From the NCBI GenBank assembly GCA_002270565.1, contig NQMI01000003.1, forward strand, positions 427,331-491,330: DNA of 64,000 nt. The letters run 5' to 3'. Positions 11,749 through 23,506 of this stretch are shown here, piece after piece. How positions within the stretch are numbered: position 1 is the first letter of the stretch; each line of letters opens with the position of its first letter. Both the position numbers and the translations under genes were made by a program. Below the pieces are notes generated by a model. The model searched no databases. It saw nothing but the letters and a program-made list of their open reading frames with translations, and was not told the DNA's origin. Source of the stretch: Stenocarpella maydis. Its lineage: Eukaryota > Ascomycota > Sordariomycetes > Diaporthales > Diaporthaceae.

Positions 11749-12981
11749 TCACTTGATCTCCACCATATCGCCTGTGCTGAACAACTCGAATTTGACCCGG
11801 TGTATCCCGACCCCTTGCAACTTGAGGTAGTCCGCCATCTCAAACATGAACTGCTCCGGCCCGCAGATGTAATACTCGGTGCCGCCGTGATTCAGGAACA
11901 GGTCCTCCGGGCCGACCTTTTCCAGGTCGACGCGGAGGTCGTAGTCGTACGTCACGCCGGCCAGGTCATGCTCGGCCAGGTGCGACTTGAAGATGTTGGT
12001 CCGCAGGTTCGGCATCCTCTTCTTGGCGTCCCGGATGTGGTTATAGAACGGTATCATGCGCCGCGCGCCGTGCACCCAGCTCACCTCGCGCATCGGCTGC
12101 TGGTCCATCATGGTGTTGAGCATGCTCACCATCGGGGCTACGCCCACGCCGGCGCTGATGAGCACCACGGGGACACTGGAGTAGTTGTTGGTGTCAAGGT
12201 AGAACTCGCCCGCCGGGTGTGTTACGTCGACAAAATCTCCTGGGCTGAGGCAGTCAACGAGGAAGTTAGTTATGACGCCTGCGGGATAGTGTGAGTGGCC
12301 GGACTCCTTCTTGACGGTGATTCGGTAGTAATCCTCGTGCGGTGCATCGCTAAGCGAAAACTGCCTCGACTGAAAATAGCCGGCGTGTGATGGAGTTGTC
12401 TGCACCGATATGTATTGGCCCGGGAGGAAGCCAGGCAGGGGCTTCTTGTCTTGTGGTGTGAGATAGAATGAGATTATGTCGTCTGTTTCAGACTCCTTAC
12501 GTTCAATCCTGAACGGTTTCCATCCTGTCCAGGTCCCAAAGTCCTTGTATATCTGCTTCTCCCGCCCGATGAGCATCTTGGCGAGGATCCAATATGCCTT
12601 GTTCCATGCCACCTCCGTATCGGCGGTCATTGCTGGCCCAAGGACTGCTTTGAATGCGCGGATGAGATACACGGCCACGATGTCGTAGTGCTCAGGTTTG
12701 GTGCCGAGGGAGCAGTGCTTGTTGCACATGCGCTCGAGTTTAGGTATAAGCTCACTCATGTCGTAGTTGATGGCGCTGGCAAATGCAAGAATGATTGATG
12801 TGAGAGCTCGGGGCTGTCTATGGTTGGCCTGATTTACGGGGTTGAAATAGTTGTTTAGCCCTGGATGATCCCTTAGCATGTCTTTATAAAAGATCGACGT
12901 GATGGTTTCCCCCTTCTCCCTCAGTGTTGGGATTGTTGCCTTGACCAGCCTCATCTGCTGGTAACTCAAGGTGAAAGACAT
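11749..12981 (-). CDS. flavohemoglobin (nitric oxide dioxygenase), 410 aa
   Basis: Single exon. The ATG at 12981 begins MSFTLSYQQMRLVKATIP, the usual start of the globin domain; the ten codons upstream lack an ATG. Globin domain residues 1-150: B10 Tyr lies in SIFYKDML, the proximal haem region is CNKHCSLG, and the catalytic partners are in KPEHY and GREKQIY. FAD domain about 155-265: it contains RQFSLSD. The NAD-binding domain follows, with AGVGVAPMVSML and YICGPEQFM. The enzyme converts NO plus O2 to nitrate using NAD(P)H and protects against nitrosative stress. Length equals that of typical fungal FHbs. I see no mitochondrial presequence, so a cytosolic location is likely. The globin E-helix segment (NQANHRQPRAL) is slightly unlike the bacterial one but retains the Gln. 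Confidence 0.93.
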   Translation of the reverse strand: MSFTLSYQQMRLVKATIPTLREKGETITSIFYKDMLRDHPGLNNYFNPVNQANHRQPRALTSIILAFASAINYDMSELIPKLERMCNKHCSLGTKPEHYDIVAVYLIRAFKAVLGPAMTADTEVAWNKAYWILAKMLIGREKQIYKDFGTWTGWKPFRIERKESETDDIISFYLTPQDKKPLPGFLPGQYISVQTTPSHAGYFQSRQFSLSDAPHEDYYRITVKKESGHSHYPAGVITNFLVDCLSPGDFVDVTHPAGEFYLDTNNYSSVPVVLISAGVGVAPMVSMLNTMMDQQPMREVSWVHGARRMIPFYNHIRDAKKRMPNLRTNIFKSHLAEHDLAGVTYDYDLRVDLEKVGPEDLFLNHGGTEYYICGPEQFMFEMADYLKLQGVGIHRVKFELFSTGDMVEIK

Positions 12982-15004
12982 AACGAGTGAATCGAGGCCT
13001 GGATCAATCAAAGTAGGCGAGGACGAGTGTAATCTTGAATGTAATTATATTTTGGGTTGTGAACAGAGTAGACTCAGACGTGGAACGGGAGCGGGCCTCC
13101 CCACAATACTACAACGGTGTTCTCCCTTTAAGTATCGTGGTCCTCATGATCGAATTGACGAGCTAGGGCTCTGGACACGGCAGGGAGGCTACGAGGGAAA
13201 GCCTCACCGGAGGAATCGTACGATTTCTTGTGGGGCAGGTCATGCTCCGGGCTTTCGGGGAGACAGTTAAGGTCTACACTAGGGGCATGAGCTGTCACAG
13301 TGGTTTCTCGGCTTAGCTCAACGGGCATCAAAATCTTGGGTCTTGATGGGTCGGCAGAGTCTTCAGATCCTTTGGCGAAGGCGACCTCTCATCACATGCA
13401 AAGCAGCGAGCTTGGGGCGCATTGCTGACAGGCCAGAGCGTGCACGTAGCATGCCATGTACTAATAAGAAGGCAAATGCCAGCTAGACCAAGAGATGCGA
13501 GCTCTAGAGATGTGATAAGTTTCACAGTCTCGTGACATTGTCATCTCGGCTGCCGTCGAAGTTTTCTAATCTACACCTCCTCCTGAAGTCCAGGATCCCA
13601 GACGATAAAAGGTGTGAACTTCTCCACACAAAATTGCTTTTGGTAACAAATTGGGCAAAGTGTGGCCTGGTGGATCCTAAATTGCTAGTAGCATAGAAAA
13701 AGGACACGACAATTGAATTTTTGGGACCCCTGTGTAGGTATAGCCCAGGGCATGACGTCTGGATGTCGGCTCGATTGAGCATCCACAAATGCCAACGAGC
13801 CCACTGATGGTTCCTCAGGCACTCAGTGTCCAAATTCCCCGCCCTGCGCATGTGGATACAAGGGGCTAACGGCCTTGGGGGTTTGGGACCCCTGTGGCAA
13901 CTTTTCCAGGAGGCATCGTATGATGAGAGCCGGGACTAGAACTAGTGCTGAAGTATAACCTCGCTGTTTGGGTGATCCTCCAAATGTTCGCTACCCGGGC
14001 CATCTCGGGAATGCCGGAGGGAAGTACTGTGGATTTCTATTTCTTTCTATAATCCTGCGGCTGCTCTGGAAGCAAACATCCGACGGCCTGTCTGAGATTT
14101 TACTAGAGGCCAACTGTGCGCTTATCGACGGTGGTGTGACGAGAACTTCACCTCCCTGCCAATAATTGGTTCAAATACATTTCATGAAATGAGACGAGGC
14201 TTCTGGCAGCTGGGGCAGAAATATTGACCGCCTGTTTCATAAGGTATAGTCTCTTTCGAATTAAGTTTAGTGTGAGATTTAAAGGCGATTGAAGCCAGAG
14301 GGTGAAATTTACCCATCGCTGCCCCCCGCCCCGTACCGACCTTTGCTTTTATGCTTGCCAGGAGCCATCCGCAGGCGAAGCTCGCTTCGTCCAGGGTTTC
14401 GCGCTCCGGCGCAGGGAAATGACAAAATCTGTCAACATTGCCGGGACGGGGATGACGGGGTCGGTCACGGGGGGCTCGCGGCGGGGTGGCCCCCGTGCCG
14501 TGCAAAGATAACACGGCCCGAAGTAATTGCTGTATTTGGCCCTGGTCACCGCTTCCAAACAGCATGGTGCGACTAGTAAGTAATACGTAATGCGGTGCCG
14601 GAGAAATAGCGCGTTCCGAAGGGTAAACCTGGTTGAACGCCCGAACGAGTGAAAGGAACTTCTTTACGAACTCTCGAACACCGCACAAGCATTCCAAGCT
14701 TCAAATCCACGTGGGGATTCGTGGGGTGAAGGCCGGACACTCCCGCTAAGAGTCAGTGGGTGGGCGTTGTCCACCCTTTGAAGCCGGGAAAGCCCGGATT
14801 CGGCTCCGGAGCTAATAGGAGTCTGAGTCTCTCAGTACTTCCCGGAGCAAGGAATGGTGTCCTCTTATGGCCCAGAAAGAGGCAAATAATTAAGACATCC
14901 ATGTTGCTACCAACTATATGCAGGAAACGTGAAAAGGTAATAACTTATAATACATTAACTATATCCTTATTGAAGTTACAAATTATGAAAAATCTAAAAC
15001 AAAT

Positions 15005-15084
15005 GAGGGACGTGTGATTTGAACACACAGCCTTCAGGAAGTTCCAGAATGTCAATTCTCAGCGCTACCATTAGGGGATCCCCC
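15005..15084 (-). tRNA. tRNA-like element, isotype not assigned, possibly degenerate
   Basis: Read on the minus strand, an 80-nt unit starts GGGGGAT and ends GTCCCTC. These pair as a seven-base acceptor stem with one G-U and one U-G. A perfect T-arm precedes the 3' strand: GTGTG, loop TTCAAAT, CACAC, which includes a good B-box GTTCAAATC. A TAATGGTAG segment fits a D-loop, but its stem is poor. The anticodon arm is not clean: AGAAT/ATTCT pairs around only four bases, and a further CTTC/GAAG hairpin could be a variable arm. It may be a decayed tRNA or a tRNA-derived repeat within the AT-rich island. Confidence 0.45.
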
Positions 15085-15170
15085 AATTATTGTAAAGGAG
15101 AGCGATAAGTATATATATACTACGGTCAAGACGAGGCCGCTCTCACATCTTTCCTATTTTTTTTATTTAA

Positions 15171-15218
15171 AAAAAAAGCTTAAATGATATTTTTAAAAAA
15201 AGCTTAAATGATATTTTT
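15171..15218. repeat. 24-bp AT-rich tandem repeat, two copies
   Basis: The unit beginning AAAAAAAGCTTAAATGATAT occurs twice, at 15171-15194 and 15195-15218, with no mismatch. It lies next to the tRNA-like element in AT-rich DNA. Confidence 0.8.
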
Positions 15219-16252
15219 AAAAAGAATCTAAGTACTATTATAGTAATAAGCTAACAGCACTATATAAATGCAAGTATATTAACTTAATATTAATTATATA
15301 TAATTATATGAGTATCTTAATTTAGTATTAACTTAATTAATATAAATTAATATATAATACCTAGGTATAAGTATATGTGCGTAGGTGATTGAGGCCCTAT
15401 TGGCTGCTTAGTCATCCAGTAAGGCTTACTCGCCTGTACCCTCTAGGACTTAAACCTTCTTCCTTAAACCCCTCCAGACCTTTCCCCTTACATAGAAGGT
15501 AGCGCCGACTTAATGTTATGGGCTTGCCTATGGAGGAACTGTTATTAAGGTGCCAATGGTGTTTATATGAAGCTAAGGAAGAAGGAGAAGCCTAGCGCCC
15601 CTCCCAGTACTATGCCGAAGCCTACTTATAGCCAGAAGTTTCCGCTAAGGATACCAGCTACAATATATAGGCAAACAGCCTACCGTGTAACCCCGACAGG
15701 CAGCTTGCTCACACGGTCAGTAGTGTGTGCTCATCTCTCACCGAAAGTGTAAAAACAGCCGCCAGGTCACATGCCGTAGAGCTACTGCACTCCACAGCAG
15801 AGCCTCCGATGTGACTCAACTTTCTGTAGCTTCGCGGCAGAGCGCGCCAAAGGAGCGCACCCGGTGCGGCTGTGTTCACACCACCACCCAACATCACCCG
15901 CCAAGCCACAAGCTTGGGCAGCTAGGCCGAACCCTTTTTGGCCTCGCCAGCTCAGCCCCCCCGGCATCATGCCTTCCATCTTAGTCCGGTGATTGAGGAT
16001 GTTGAAGCACACAACATTGAAGTTCGGAGGCATCCGGCTTCCACAATGACTCCCGAGTATTATCAAGCGTCGGCCGCTATAGGTGTTGAGGTAGCAGACA
16101 GGTGTGATAAAAAGGCAAGCAGTCCTCTGGAGGCCAGAGTTTATTTCCACCTGTCTCAGAACCCATCACCCCACACCAGATCACTCAAATCGAATCTGGC
16201 TTACGAGTACCACATCACAACCTACACATACACACAATCTACACAACAAGCC

Positions 16253-16501
16253 ATGGAGCCCACTGCGACCACAGTAAGCTCTTACAGCCACAACTACTAC
16301 TGCTGCTACGATTGCGGTTATTACATCCCTGTGGGCTACTACTGCACCCACTCCTACTACGGCAGCAACTATGTCAACACCACAAGGACTGCGAACAATG
16401 CAGGACATGAGGTTGTGGTAGTCAACCGGCGGCATCGGTCAAGCCGCAGTTCAAGACGTACGACTCGGTACACGGTCACAACAACTCGGTACTACGTGTG
16501 A
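16253..16501 (+). CDS. small Tyr/Cys-rich hypothetical protein, 82 aa
   Basis: The ATG at 16253 sits in a good context (gccATGg). The protein begins MEPTATTVSSYSHNYYCCYD, then has CGYYIPVGYYC, giving four cysteines and many tyrosines within 25 residues. Its C-terminal half is basic, rich in Arg, Ser and Thr (RRHRSSRSSRRTTRY). There is no signal peptide and no transmembrane segment. The frame is open further upstream to 15938, but that part has no protein-like composition. I recognise no family. The skewed composition could mark a low-complexity structural or nucleic-acid/metal-binding protein, or a chance frame in repetitive TAC/CAC sequence. The chance explanation cannot be excluded. Confidence 0.4.
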   Translation: MEPTATTVSSYSHNYYCCYDCGYYIPVGYYCTHSYYGSNYVNTTRTANNAGHEVVVVNRRHRSSRSSRRTTRYTVTTTRYYV

Positions 16502-17305
16502 GCCTCTGTCCTGTGTTTTCCAAAACTGGACCCCAGGGCTTTGTTGGCGGAATGATGTGACGAAATTACGAAATGATAGCTGGCGTTCAAGGATTATGAT
16601 ACACTCTTTGCGTTTGACTTTGTCTTTATGATTGGAATTAGGTTCTTGTGGTAGATAAAGGAATATCTGGCATCCAGAGTGGATTTCCGTCACATTCTCA
16701 GATTGAGTTGAATCGAATTGTTGTTCTTTGGGGCTTAGTGGTTAGATTGCTATTTTCTCATCATCAAAGCAGTGTTTAGAATACCTACCTAGGCAGCATG
16801 AAGAGCTTTGGGGTCTTCGATGTAGATATTTGAAATTCTAAGGTGTTTTCTTTCGGAAGACAGATATTTGCAGAGCAAATATGGGACAGGAACTACGGAC
16901 CCTCTCCCACCACATCTATTACTATGGCACCCACCCACAAATCCCCAGAACGTCAAGATCAATAACACCAAGGCCTACAACACCAAGCACTGGGGCTTTC
17001 ACACTTCGCACCTAGACATATAACCCAGACTTACATACCCAAACACCCAGACACCCAGACAAACCCAAACCTATACACTGAGACCTACAAGTTACACCTA
17101 AAATAATAATATTTAAAACTACCTAGGCAAAATCTAGGTAGTAGGAAATGTCAAATACTAGGGGCTCTGTATATCTTCATACCCTCCGCGCTATACTCTC
17201 CGAATCACCCGCTACTTCAAGTTGTTTTCGGATTCTTCCCGGTCCACGAGTCGGAGACTGTGACTACCCGCATCGAGTGTCCTCGGTCCGCAGAGTGAGT
17301 CAAAA
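16502..17305. other. intergenic, no gene seen
   Basis: Contains ACCCAGACACCCAGAC-type short repeats near 17030-17070 and an AT-rich patch near 17100. No supportable gene. Confidence 0.4.
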
Positions 17306-17866
17306 ATGATACCAAGCTCAAGTCAGGTATGCTCATGGAAGTATGTCGGTTACAAATTAAACCCCCAGTGTTCCTTGGAAGCCACCGGTAGTGGCACACC
17401 TAGGACAAGCGTATTCTCGCAATATGAATACCCACCACGAGCAAGCCGCCCAAGCCGGCGGACAAGTCATCTCCGCCGGCACCACGAGCACTGCCGTTCC
17501 TACCAGGATCCCGTCAGGTTCAGCGTAACGGACACGAGTACCGACTCCAGCCCAATACACAGAGCCACTCCTGGCAAGGCACGGTGGCAGATGGTGGAGT
17601 ACCGATACAAGGGCTGCGAGAGATGCCACGCGTTCATAGCCATTGATAGCCGGTTCACCAGGGACACCGGCAAGCACTACGAGAAAGTAGTAGAGCTGGC
17701 AACCAACACGACAATTGCCTTCCATGACGGTTCAACCAGGGTCGAGCTCGTGGACGTATCACGCCGCTTTGAGAAATCTACGAGTCGACTAGTTACTGGT
17801 GGAGGTGACTGCTTCAACAGAGCCGTAAGACCTGGTGAGGCCCCACAAGAATACCTATTAGGCTAG
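17306..17866 (+). CDS. hypothetical protein, structure uncertain
   Basis: An ATG-started open frame of 186 codons has no recognised domain. An alternative model looks more protein-like. It starts at the ATG at 17425 (MNTHHEQAAQAGGQVISAGT), removes an intron of about 50 nt (GTCAGG to ACACAG) and rejoins this frame at ATPGKARWQMVEYRYKGCER. The shared C-terminal part holds a CERCHAF pair of cysteines and an alternating hydrophobic pattern (KVVELATNTTIAFHDG, VELVDVSRRFE) suggestive of beta strands. A second short frame, 17873-18067, follows at once, so a further intron is possible. Transcript data would decide. Low confidence in either model. Confidence 0.3.
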   Translation: MIPSSSQVCSWKYVGYKLNPQCSLEATGSGTPRTSVFSQYEYPPRASRPSRRTSHLRRHHEHCRSYQDPVRFSVTDTSTDSSPIHRATPGKARWQMVEYRYKGCERCHAFIAIDSRFTRDTGKHYEKVVELATNTTIAFHDGSTRVELVDVSRRFEKSTSRLVTGGGDCFNRAVRPGEAPQEYLLG

Positions 17867-18090
17867 GGGGGAATGAAGCCTAGAAAGCCGTCGAGAAAAA
17901 AGCAAACAAAATTTGTTGATGTGTCTCTCCAAGGAGTCACGGGGAGGCATGATGGGCATGATTCTATCACGCAAATGAAAACATATATCAAATCGGCCGA
18001 ACAACTGCACAAGAAGCTCCGCGATTCGTGGTTGATTAATCCCAGTCGGATACTTGCTAAATTATAACCGAGTGATTACTCTGCCCCGTC

Positions 18091-20384
18091 TTAATACGCA
18101 ACCTGAGTGTTCAGCCCCTCCAGCTCTCGGTCCCAGTTCCTGTGCAGAGATATAGAGTAGAAGAACTTGCCCATGAAGCCCGCCACCTCCTTCGCGATGG
18201 CGAAGGACTCGCGGAAGCTGTCGGGCTGGGCCTTGCTGAGCGTTACAACGCCGTAGCTCTCGACTGCCTCGGAGTTGCTCGACATCTGCACGCCGGGCAG
18301 CTGGAACGCCATCTGCAGCAGCTCGACGGCCTCGCCGGTGCCGCCGACGGTCTTGAGGTGGCCGAACGCTTCACGCACCCAGTGCAGGGCACGGCCGTTC
18401 TTCTTGAGGGTGTCGATGGATTCCCTGCCGCCGGGAACGAACACCGCATCGACCATGGTCGACCGGTAGCCCTCGAGGTGGTGGTCAGGCCGGACGCCCT
18501 TGCCCTGCTCCCTCTTCTGGCCCGCGGCGAAAATCTCGCTCCGCTTGGTGCCGATTACGATAGGGATACCCTGCGACGCGGCCACGGCGGTCTTGACCGC
18601 GCTGAAGGCCACGGGATCGTAACCATCGGCAACAATTATTGCTACTCTACGGCTCATTATCGTTGCCTTAATTGGTGGGAAGTCGAGCTGAGATAAGCCC
18701 TTCGCCTTCTTGCCATGGTTCGGGTTGTTCTTCTGCTGGGGTACCTTGGCACCCACCAGCTCGGCAACATCCTTGGCAAGATTGATGTCGATGTCGGCAA
18801 GACGCGTAGCAAGGTTCTCGTAGACGATTGGGTCATCACAGTGATCCAACTCGAAGCCAAAGGCGTTCATGAGATGGGTCTTCTCCGAAGGGGTCAGGCT
18901 GTTGTAGAAGAGCATTGCTTGCTTGAAATGTTCCCTAAACTTCTTGCTCTTGATGCGTTGCTTGATGCCCTCAATCTTTTGCTGGTACTCGATATACGAT
19001 CCCTCCTGGGGCTTGGCCGGAGGGTTCTTGGAGAACCGGTTCGGCCAGTAGTTGACGGTGCCCTTGCGAATGGTGTGGCGCATCTTACCATCCGAGTTGA
19101 AGTTCATGACGGGACAGACTGGTCGGTTGATGGGCAGTTCCTGCCAGTTAACTCCTAGTCGGCTGATCTGTGTGTCGTGGTAGGAGAAGTTACGGCCTTG
19201 CAGAAGAGGGTCGTCAGAGTGACCGATGCCTGGAACGAGGTGGCTCGTGCAGAAGGCAACCTGCTCCGTCTGGGGGAAGAACTCGTCGACGTTGCGGTTC
19301 AACTCGAGCTCACCCACGTAACGAACGGGGATGAGGTCTTCAGGCCAGACCTTGGTGGCGTCGAGGATGTCGAATTCGAACTTGTCCTGATCCTCCTCTG
19401 CGACGACCTGAACACCAAACTTCCACTTTGGATAAGCCCCGTTGTCGATTGCCTCCATGAGGTCCTTGCGGTGGAAGTCAGGGTCTTGACCGGCAAGCTT
19501 CAGGGCCTCGTCCCAAACAAGCGAGTGGACGCCAAGCTCCGGAGTGAAGTGGAACTTGACGAAGGACCGCTTGCCTTGAGCATTGATGAGTGTGTACGTG
19601 TTGACACCGAACCCCTGCATCATGCGGTACGACCGGGGGATGGTACGGTCTGACATTGTCCACATGAACATGTGCGAGGCCTCGGTGTGGTTGAAGACAA
19701 AGTCCCAAAAGTTGTTGTGGGCACTTTGGGCCTGAGGAACCTCGTTGTGCGGTTCCGGCTTGCCGGCGTGGATGACGTCGGGGAACTTGATGGCATCCTG
19801 AATGAAGAAGACGGGAATGTTGTTGCCGACAATGTCCCAGTTCCCCTCTTCAGTGTAGAACTTGACAGCGAAACCACGGACATCTCGTACCGTGTCGGCA
19901 CTGCCTCTGCTTCCAAGTACGGTTGAGAAGCGCAAGAAGACGGGCGTCTCGCGAGATGTGTCATTCAAGACGGGAGCAAAGGAGAGGTCGCTGAGGCTCT
20001 CATAGAGGCGGAACGTTCCAAAGGCGCCGGTGCCGCGGGCGTGGACGACCCGCTCCGGGATTCGCTCATGGTCAAAACGAGTAACCTGGTTGTGCGGTTA
20101 GCATCACAAGGTGGGAACTAAGTATATCAAGACGATTGAAGAAATCAAAGTCTCACCTTCTCACGAGAGAATGGGTCCTCGATGAGGCTTGGGCCCTGGC
20201 GGTCCTCGCTGGAGACGCTCAACCAATGGTCGGGGTTTGGCAGCTTGACTCCATAGTCAGTGGTCTGGTGAGACTTGTCGGTAAGCTCCTTGGTGTCCTT
20301 TGACAGGTCGGCGATCTTGTGTCCTCCGGAACCCATGACGGCAGCTTTGGCGGACTTTACAGATTCTGGGATAAGCGAAGCCAT
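18091..20384 (-). CDS. large-subunit catalase (clade 2, CAT-1 type), 740 aa
   Basis: Exons 20157-20384 and 18091-20085; the intron 20086-20156 has donor GTGAGA, branch GCTAACC and acceptor CAG. The spliced protein reads SREK then VTRFDHERIPERVVHARGTG, placing the catalytic His correctly. Catalytic Asn is in VGNNIPVFF and the haem-ligand Tyr in NFSYHDTQISRLG. The last 150 residues, from MSRRVAIIVADGYDP, form the flavodoxin/GATase-like domain that defines large-subunit catalases. It breaks down H2O2. The start MASLIPESVKSAKAAV at 20384 lacks a signal peptide, which fits the spore-type CAT-1 rather than the secreted CAT-3 group. An in-frame extension upstream (MYLPVLL...) could act as a hydrophobic leader, but it runs into a poly-A stretch and is less likely. 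Confidence 0.94.
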
Positions 20385-21690
20385 CAAACCAGCACAAAGA
20401 ATTAAAAGTACTGGCAGGTACAAAAAAAAATAAAGATCACTGGGTTAGAACTGGTGATTCAGTAAGGGCAATTGTGCAGGACGCAGCTTCATATATGCGA
20501 CCTGAGGGAAGTGGGATGGACGGAAGGGAGGAGTGGAACAGCCATTGGAAATTCAGAGGCAGGCATTGGATCAGAAAGGGTGCGACCAGTGGTTGACGTC
20601 AGTGCTACTGGACAGGCTGGAATTCCGAGGGAGAAGACGACAGACAGAGAGAGGTGATGCTCGATGGGATCACTATTACGCCCTTCCGAGGAGCCGGGCT
20701 ACTGCGATGGAACGAGTGCATGTCGATCACGTAGAATTGCCCCTTTGGGCCGGGAACAAAGCCTGAGGGGTGTCCACGAGTTGCCAAGACGCCATGCTGT
20801 GCAGGTTGTGCAGCCAATTGTCCGATGCTGTGGGCTTCGCTGGATCTGGGGATCTTGGCCGATGCTGTGACGCGCCACAGGTGTGAAAGGGTGTTGAGAC
20901 GCGGTGATGCGGTCGGCGCGCAAGTCTGATGTAATCAGCCCCACCGGAGCTTTGTCTCCGCTTTCCGTCTTCTTTCCTCCGCCTCTGCCCTGCGAGCCAC
21001 CGGCAAGTCCCGCTGCCACACATACTGTGCACCACACATGCGCTTGGCCTTGGAGCTTGACGCCGGCACACGTGGTGAGCCATCGGAAATCAGCCTTCTC
21101 TGACTGGCTGGCAGATAGCAGACAAAGTCTGCTGGGCGAGACAGAGATGCCAGAATGTCACTCACCCAGCCCCACCCAAGTGGCCAGCAACTGATCAGGC
21201 CTAGACGCAATTTGGATATTGGTCTCGCGATTAGTGAACACTGATATGGTAGTTATATTGTCTCTCCCCGAGTTGTTATTTCCATTTGCATAGTCCCACC
21301 ACAGCGGACAACGTCATGGATTCATCTACCTGCTCCTCGACTTTTACCACCTATCAAGGACTCAACCAAAATACTGCCAGGCTCAGCTGGCTGCTGACAT
21401 GCCCAGGGCCCACTCCGAATAGCCCAGTCATTGACGTCTGGAATTGACAAGGGGAAGATGGCCGCAGAAACATTTCCATTGCCTTCCACCATTGGTTGAG
21501 TGAGTTGTTGGTCTTTTCCCGGCCGCACCGACAGCACCGAGATTCTGTTTCAAGAATGCTGCAGTGCAAGCGACACAAGAGACGGTGACACTTCAGATGC
21601 CACCCATACCTAGGTATGGTATGGAATTCGTTGTTTTTATTGACTTCGAGAACTTGTCTTGGCGTCATATACACAACATGCACGTGTCGA
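20385..21690. other. catalase promoter region and 3' flank of GH76 gene
   Basis: No coding region of recognisable family. The 300 bases above 20384 should contain the catalase promoter. Several overlapping open frames (20472-21210) are on both strands and look like chance frames. Confidence 0.45.
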
Positions 21691-23392
21691 TCAAAGGATA
21701 CAGGCAAAATTTGCCATCACGCCCATAAGCAGCGAGGCCGTAACCTCAACACGGAACCGCCCCACCCCAGAGTCCGAAGCTGCCGTATCATTCGCAGAAC
21801 TCCCATTTGCAGTCCCGATCGGCGAGCCATCCTGGCTGGAGTCGCTAGAATTACCACCAGTCTTGCCCGAAAGGGCCGCAGCAACTGGCGCCGCGCCATC
21901 GGCGATGAGCAAGCTCGTCACCGCCGCAAACACGCTGAGGGCCTCGCCTGCTCCGTCCGAGGTGCCGCCTGTCTCGGCAGGGTCCAGGAAGGTCCCGTTG
22001 CGCCAGTAGAACCCGCACCGCTGGCTGACGGCCCCGCCGTCGCTCTCCACGCACTGGGCGGCGGCGGCCTGGGCCGATGTCCGGAGAACAGGGAGCAGCT
22101 TGTCGGCGAGGAAGGGGGCCACCTGGGTCGCCGACGACAGCCAGCGATGGGCATACCCCTTCATCATGATCACTGCAGCAATGGGAGTCAGCTCTCAAAG
22201 AACTGAGGAAGGGGCTTAAATTAAACCCAACGTGGACGGGGTTACAGTGTGGTCAGGCGTTTGAGACATACGCCCTTGGAGGGGATCTGTTGCTCATGGG
22301 CGGGTGAAAATGACTCTGCAAGCTGCTTACTGTCGCTTGTGCACAGCTTCCCCCCCTCGCAGGATACCTCGTAGGCGATTCCGTCCGGAAAGAAGGTCTC
22401 CACCATGTCGTCGGAGAGCTTTTCGGCGCGCTCGCACCAGACGTCGGACCCGTTTGTCTTGACAGGGCGTCAGCGCCAGCCAGGTTGTACCATGCTTTTG
22501 CGACGACGAAACCTTACGTAGTTGTACATGAATGCAGCACCCTGTATAAGGGCCGCAGGGTTAGGAGAGAATTGAGCCCTATTTATACGAGTGCAGTTTT
22601 CATCGGCAAAGGCACCGTCATACACGGCCCAGGTCTTGTTATCGATGAAGCCGACACCGGCCAGCCAGTTCCAGGTGTCCTCGGCATATTCGGCGAATGT
22701 GTCATTGCCAGTAAACCGTGCGAGGCGAGCCCCCATGTTGAAGAAACACCCGTTGGATATTGCTGAGAGTCGTGTGAGCAGAAAGAAGGGCTCTCAAGAC
22801 GGCGTTTTTGCCACAACCCACCGTTTTTATAGTTATACCCGTTGTTCGACGGCAGGATTTGCCAGCGTAGTCCGCCTCCACACGTGTCGTCGTGTCTCTC
22901 CGGCTCCGCCTGAGTCTGCCAAACATTCTGTGCAAGGTCGACCCACCGCGGCTCACCATCCGGGGTCGGCATGTCGTACTCGGCAGCCAGCAGCGCGGCA
23001 GAGCCCCAGAAACATTGGTCGTCATTCCCCATCGAGAGCGTCCAGTTAGGCGGCATATAGTTGTCCCCTGGGCCGACCTGGAAGAGCAGAGCCCTGGTGG
23101 TGATGTCCTTGTACGAGTCGTCGCCAGTCAGGTGCCAATAGTCGAGGTACGTAGCAAAGAAGCTCGCGTCCGTGAACCAGTAATAGTCGCCCGCAGGCGG
23201 GGGGCCAGGCAGGATACCGGGGGTCTCCCCTGGCTCTTCACCGTGGTAGAAGGTCATGGTGTCCCGTGCTAGCGACCGCGAAGACTCGACTATGGCATCA
23301 TGAGTATCGACCTTGTACTTGGCCGCCGCGTCAGGAAGTGCGCCCAGAAGGAGCAGCGCCCCAGACAGGGACGTAACGAAAGAAGGGCCCAT
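21691..23392 (-). CDS. GH76 alpha-1,6-mannanase family protein (DCW1/DFG5 type), GPI-anchored, 474 aa
   Basis: Exons 22822-23392, 22518-22762, 22331-22457 and 21691-22172 sum to 475 codons. The start MGPSFVTSLSGALLLLGALP is a signal peptide. The GH76 catalytic Asp pair is in MGNDDQCFWG (D124, D125). Splices restore NYKN-AISNGCFFNMGARL, FMYNY-TNGSDVWCERAE and CTSD-MIMMKGYAHRW, all family positions. The C-terminus has a Ser/Asn/Gly-rich region (GNSSDSSQDGS...), then a hydrophobic tail ending NFACIL, as expected of a GPI anchor signal. Such proteins act at the plasma membrane or wall, where they attach or transfer mannoproteins to the cell wall. The third intron (22173-22330, 158 nt) is the longest. 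An LTR-like repeat begins 115 bp upstream of the ATG. Confidence 0.92.
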
Positions 23393-23506
23393 GGTGAGTG
23401 CTGCCGCGGTGTTGAGACCCCAGGTTGAAACGCGAGAAGGACCAAAAGTCCCAGCCGGGTATCGAAACAGAGATGCCGGGAATGGCCAGAAGAATGACTG
23501 AACTTG

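Larger units (their letters stand above)
12982..16252. other. gene-poor region with AT-rich island
   Basis: No gene of recognisable family. 12982-13300 is the likely flavohemoglobin promoter. 14890-15380 is AT-rich and holds the tRNA-like element and a 24-bp tandem repeat. 15380-15720 is moderately AT-rich and looks like mutated coding sequence of unknown origin. Open frames at 14182-14697 and nearby show no conserved motif. Confidence 0.45.

Noticed and set aside
17873..18067. 64-codon basic frame next to the catalase gene
   Set aside because: Not listed as a gene. It ends 24 bases from the catalase stop, has no motif and is probably chance or part of the uncertain upstream gene.
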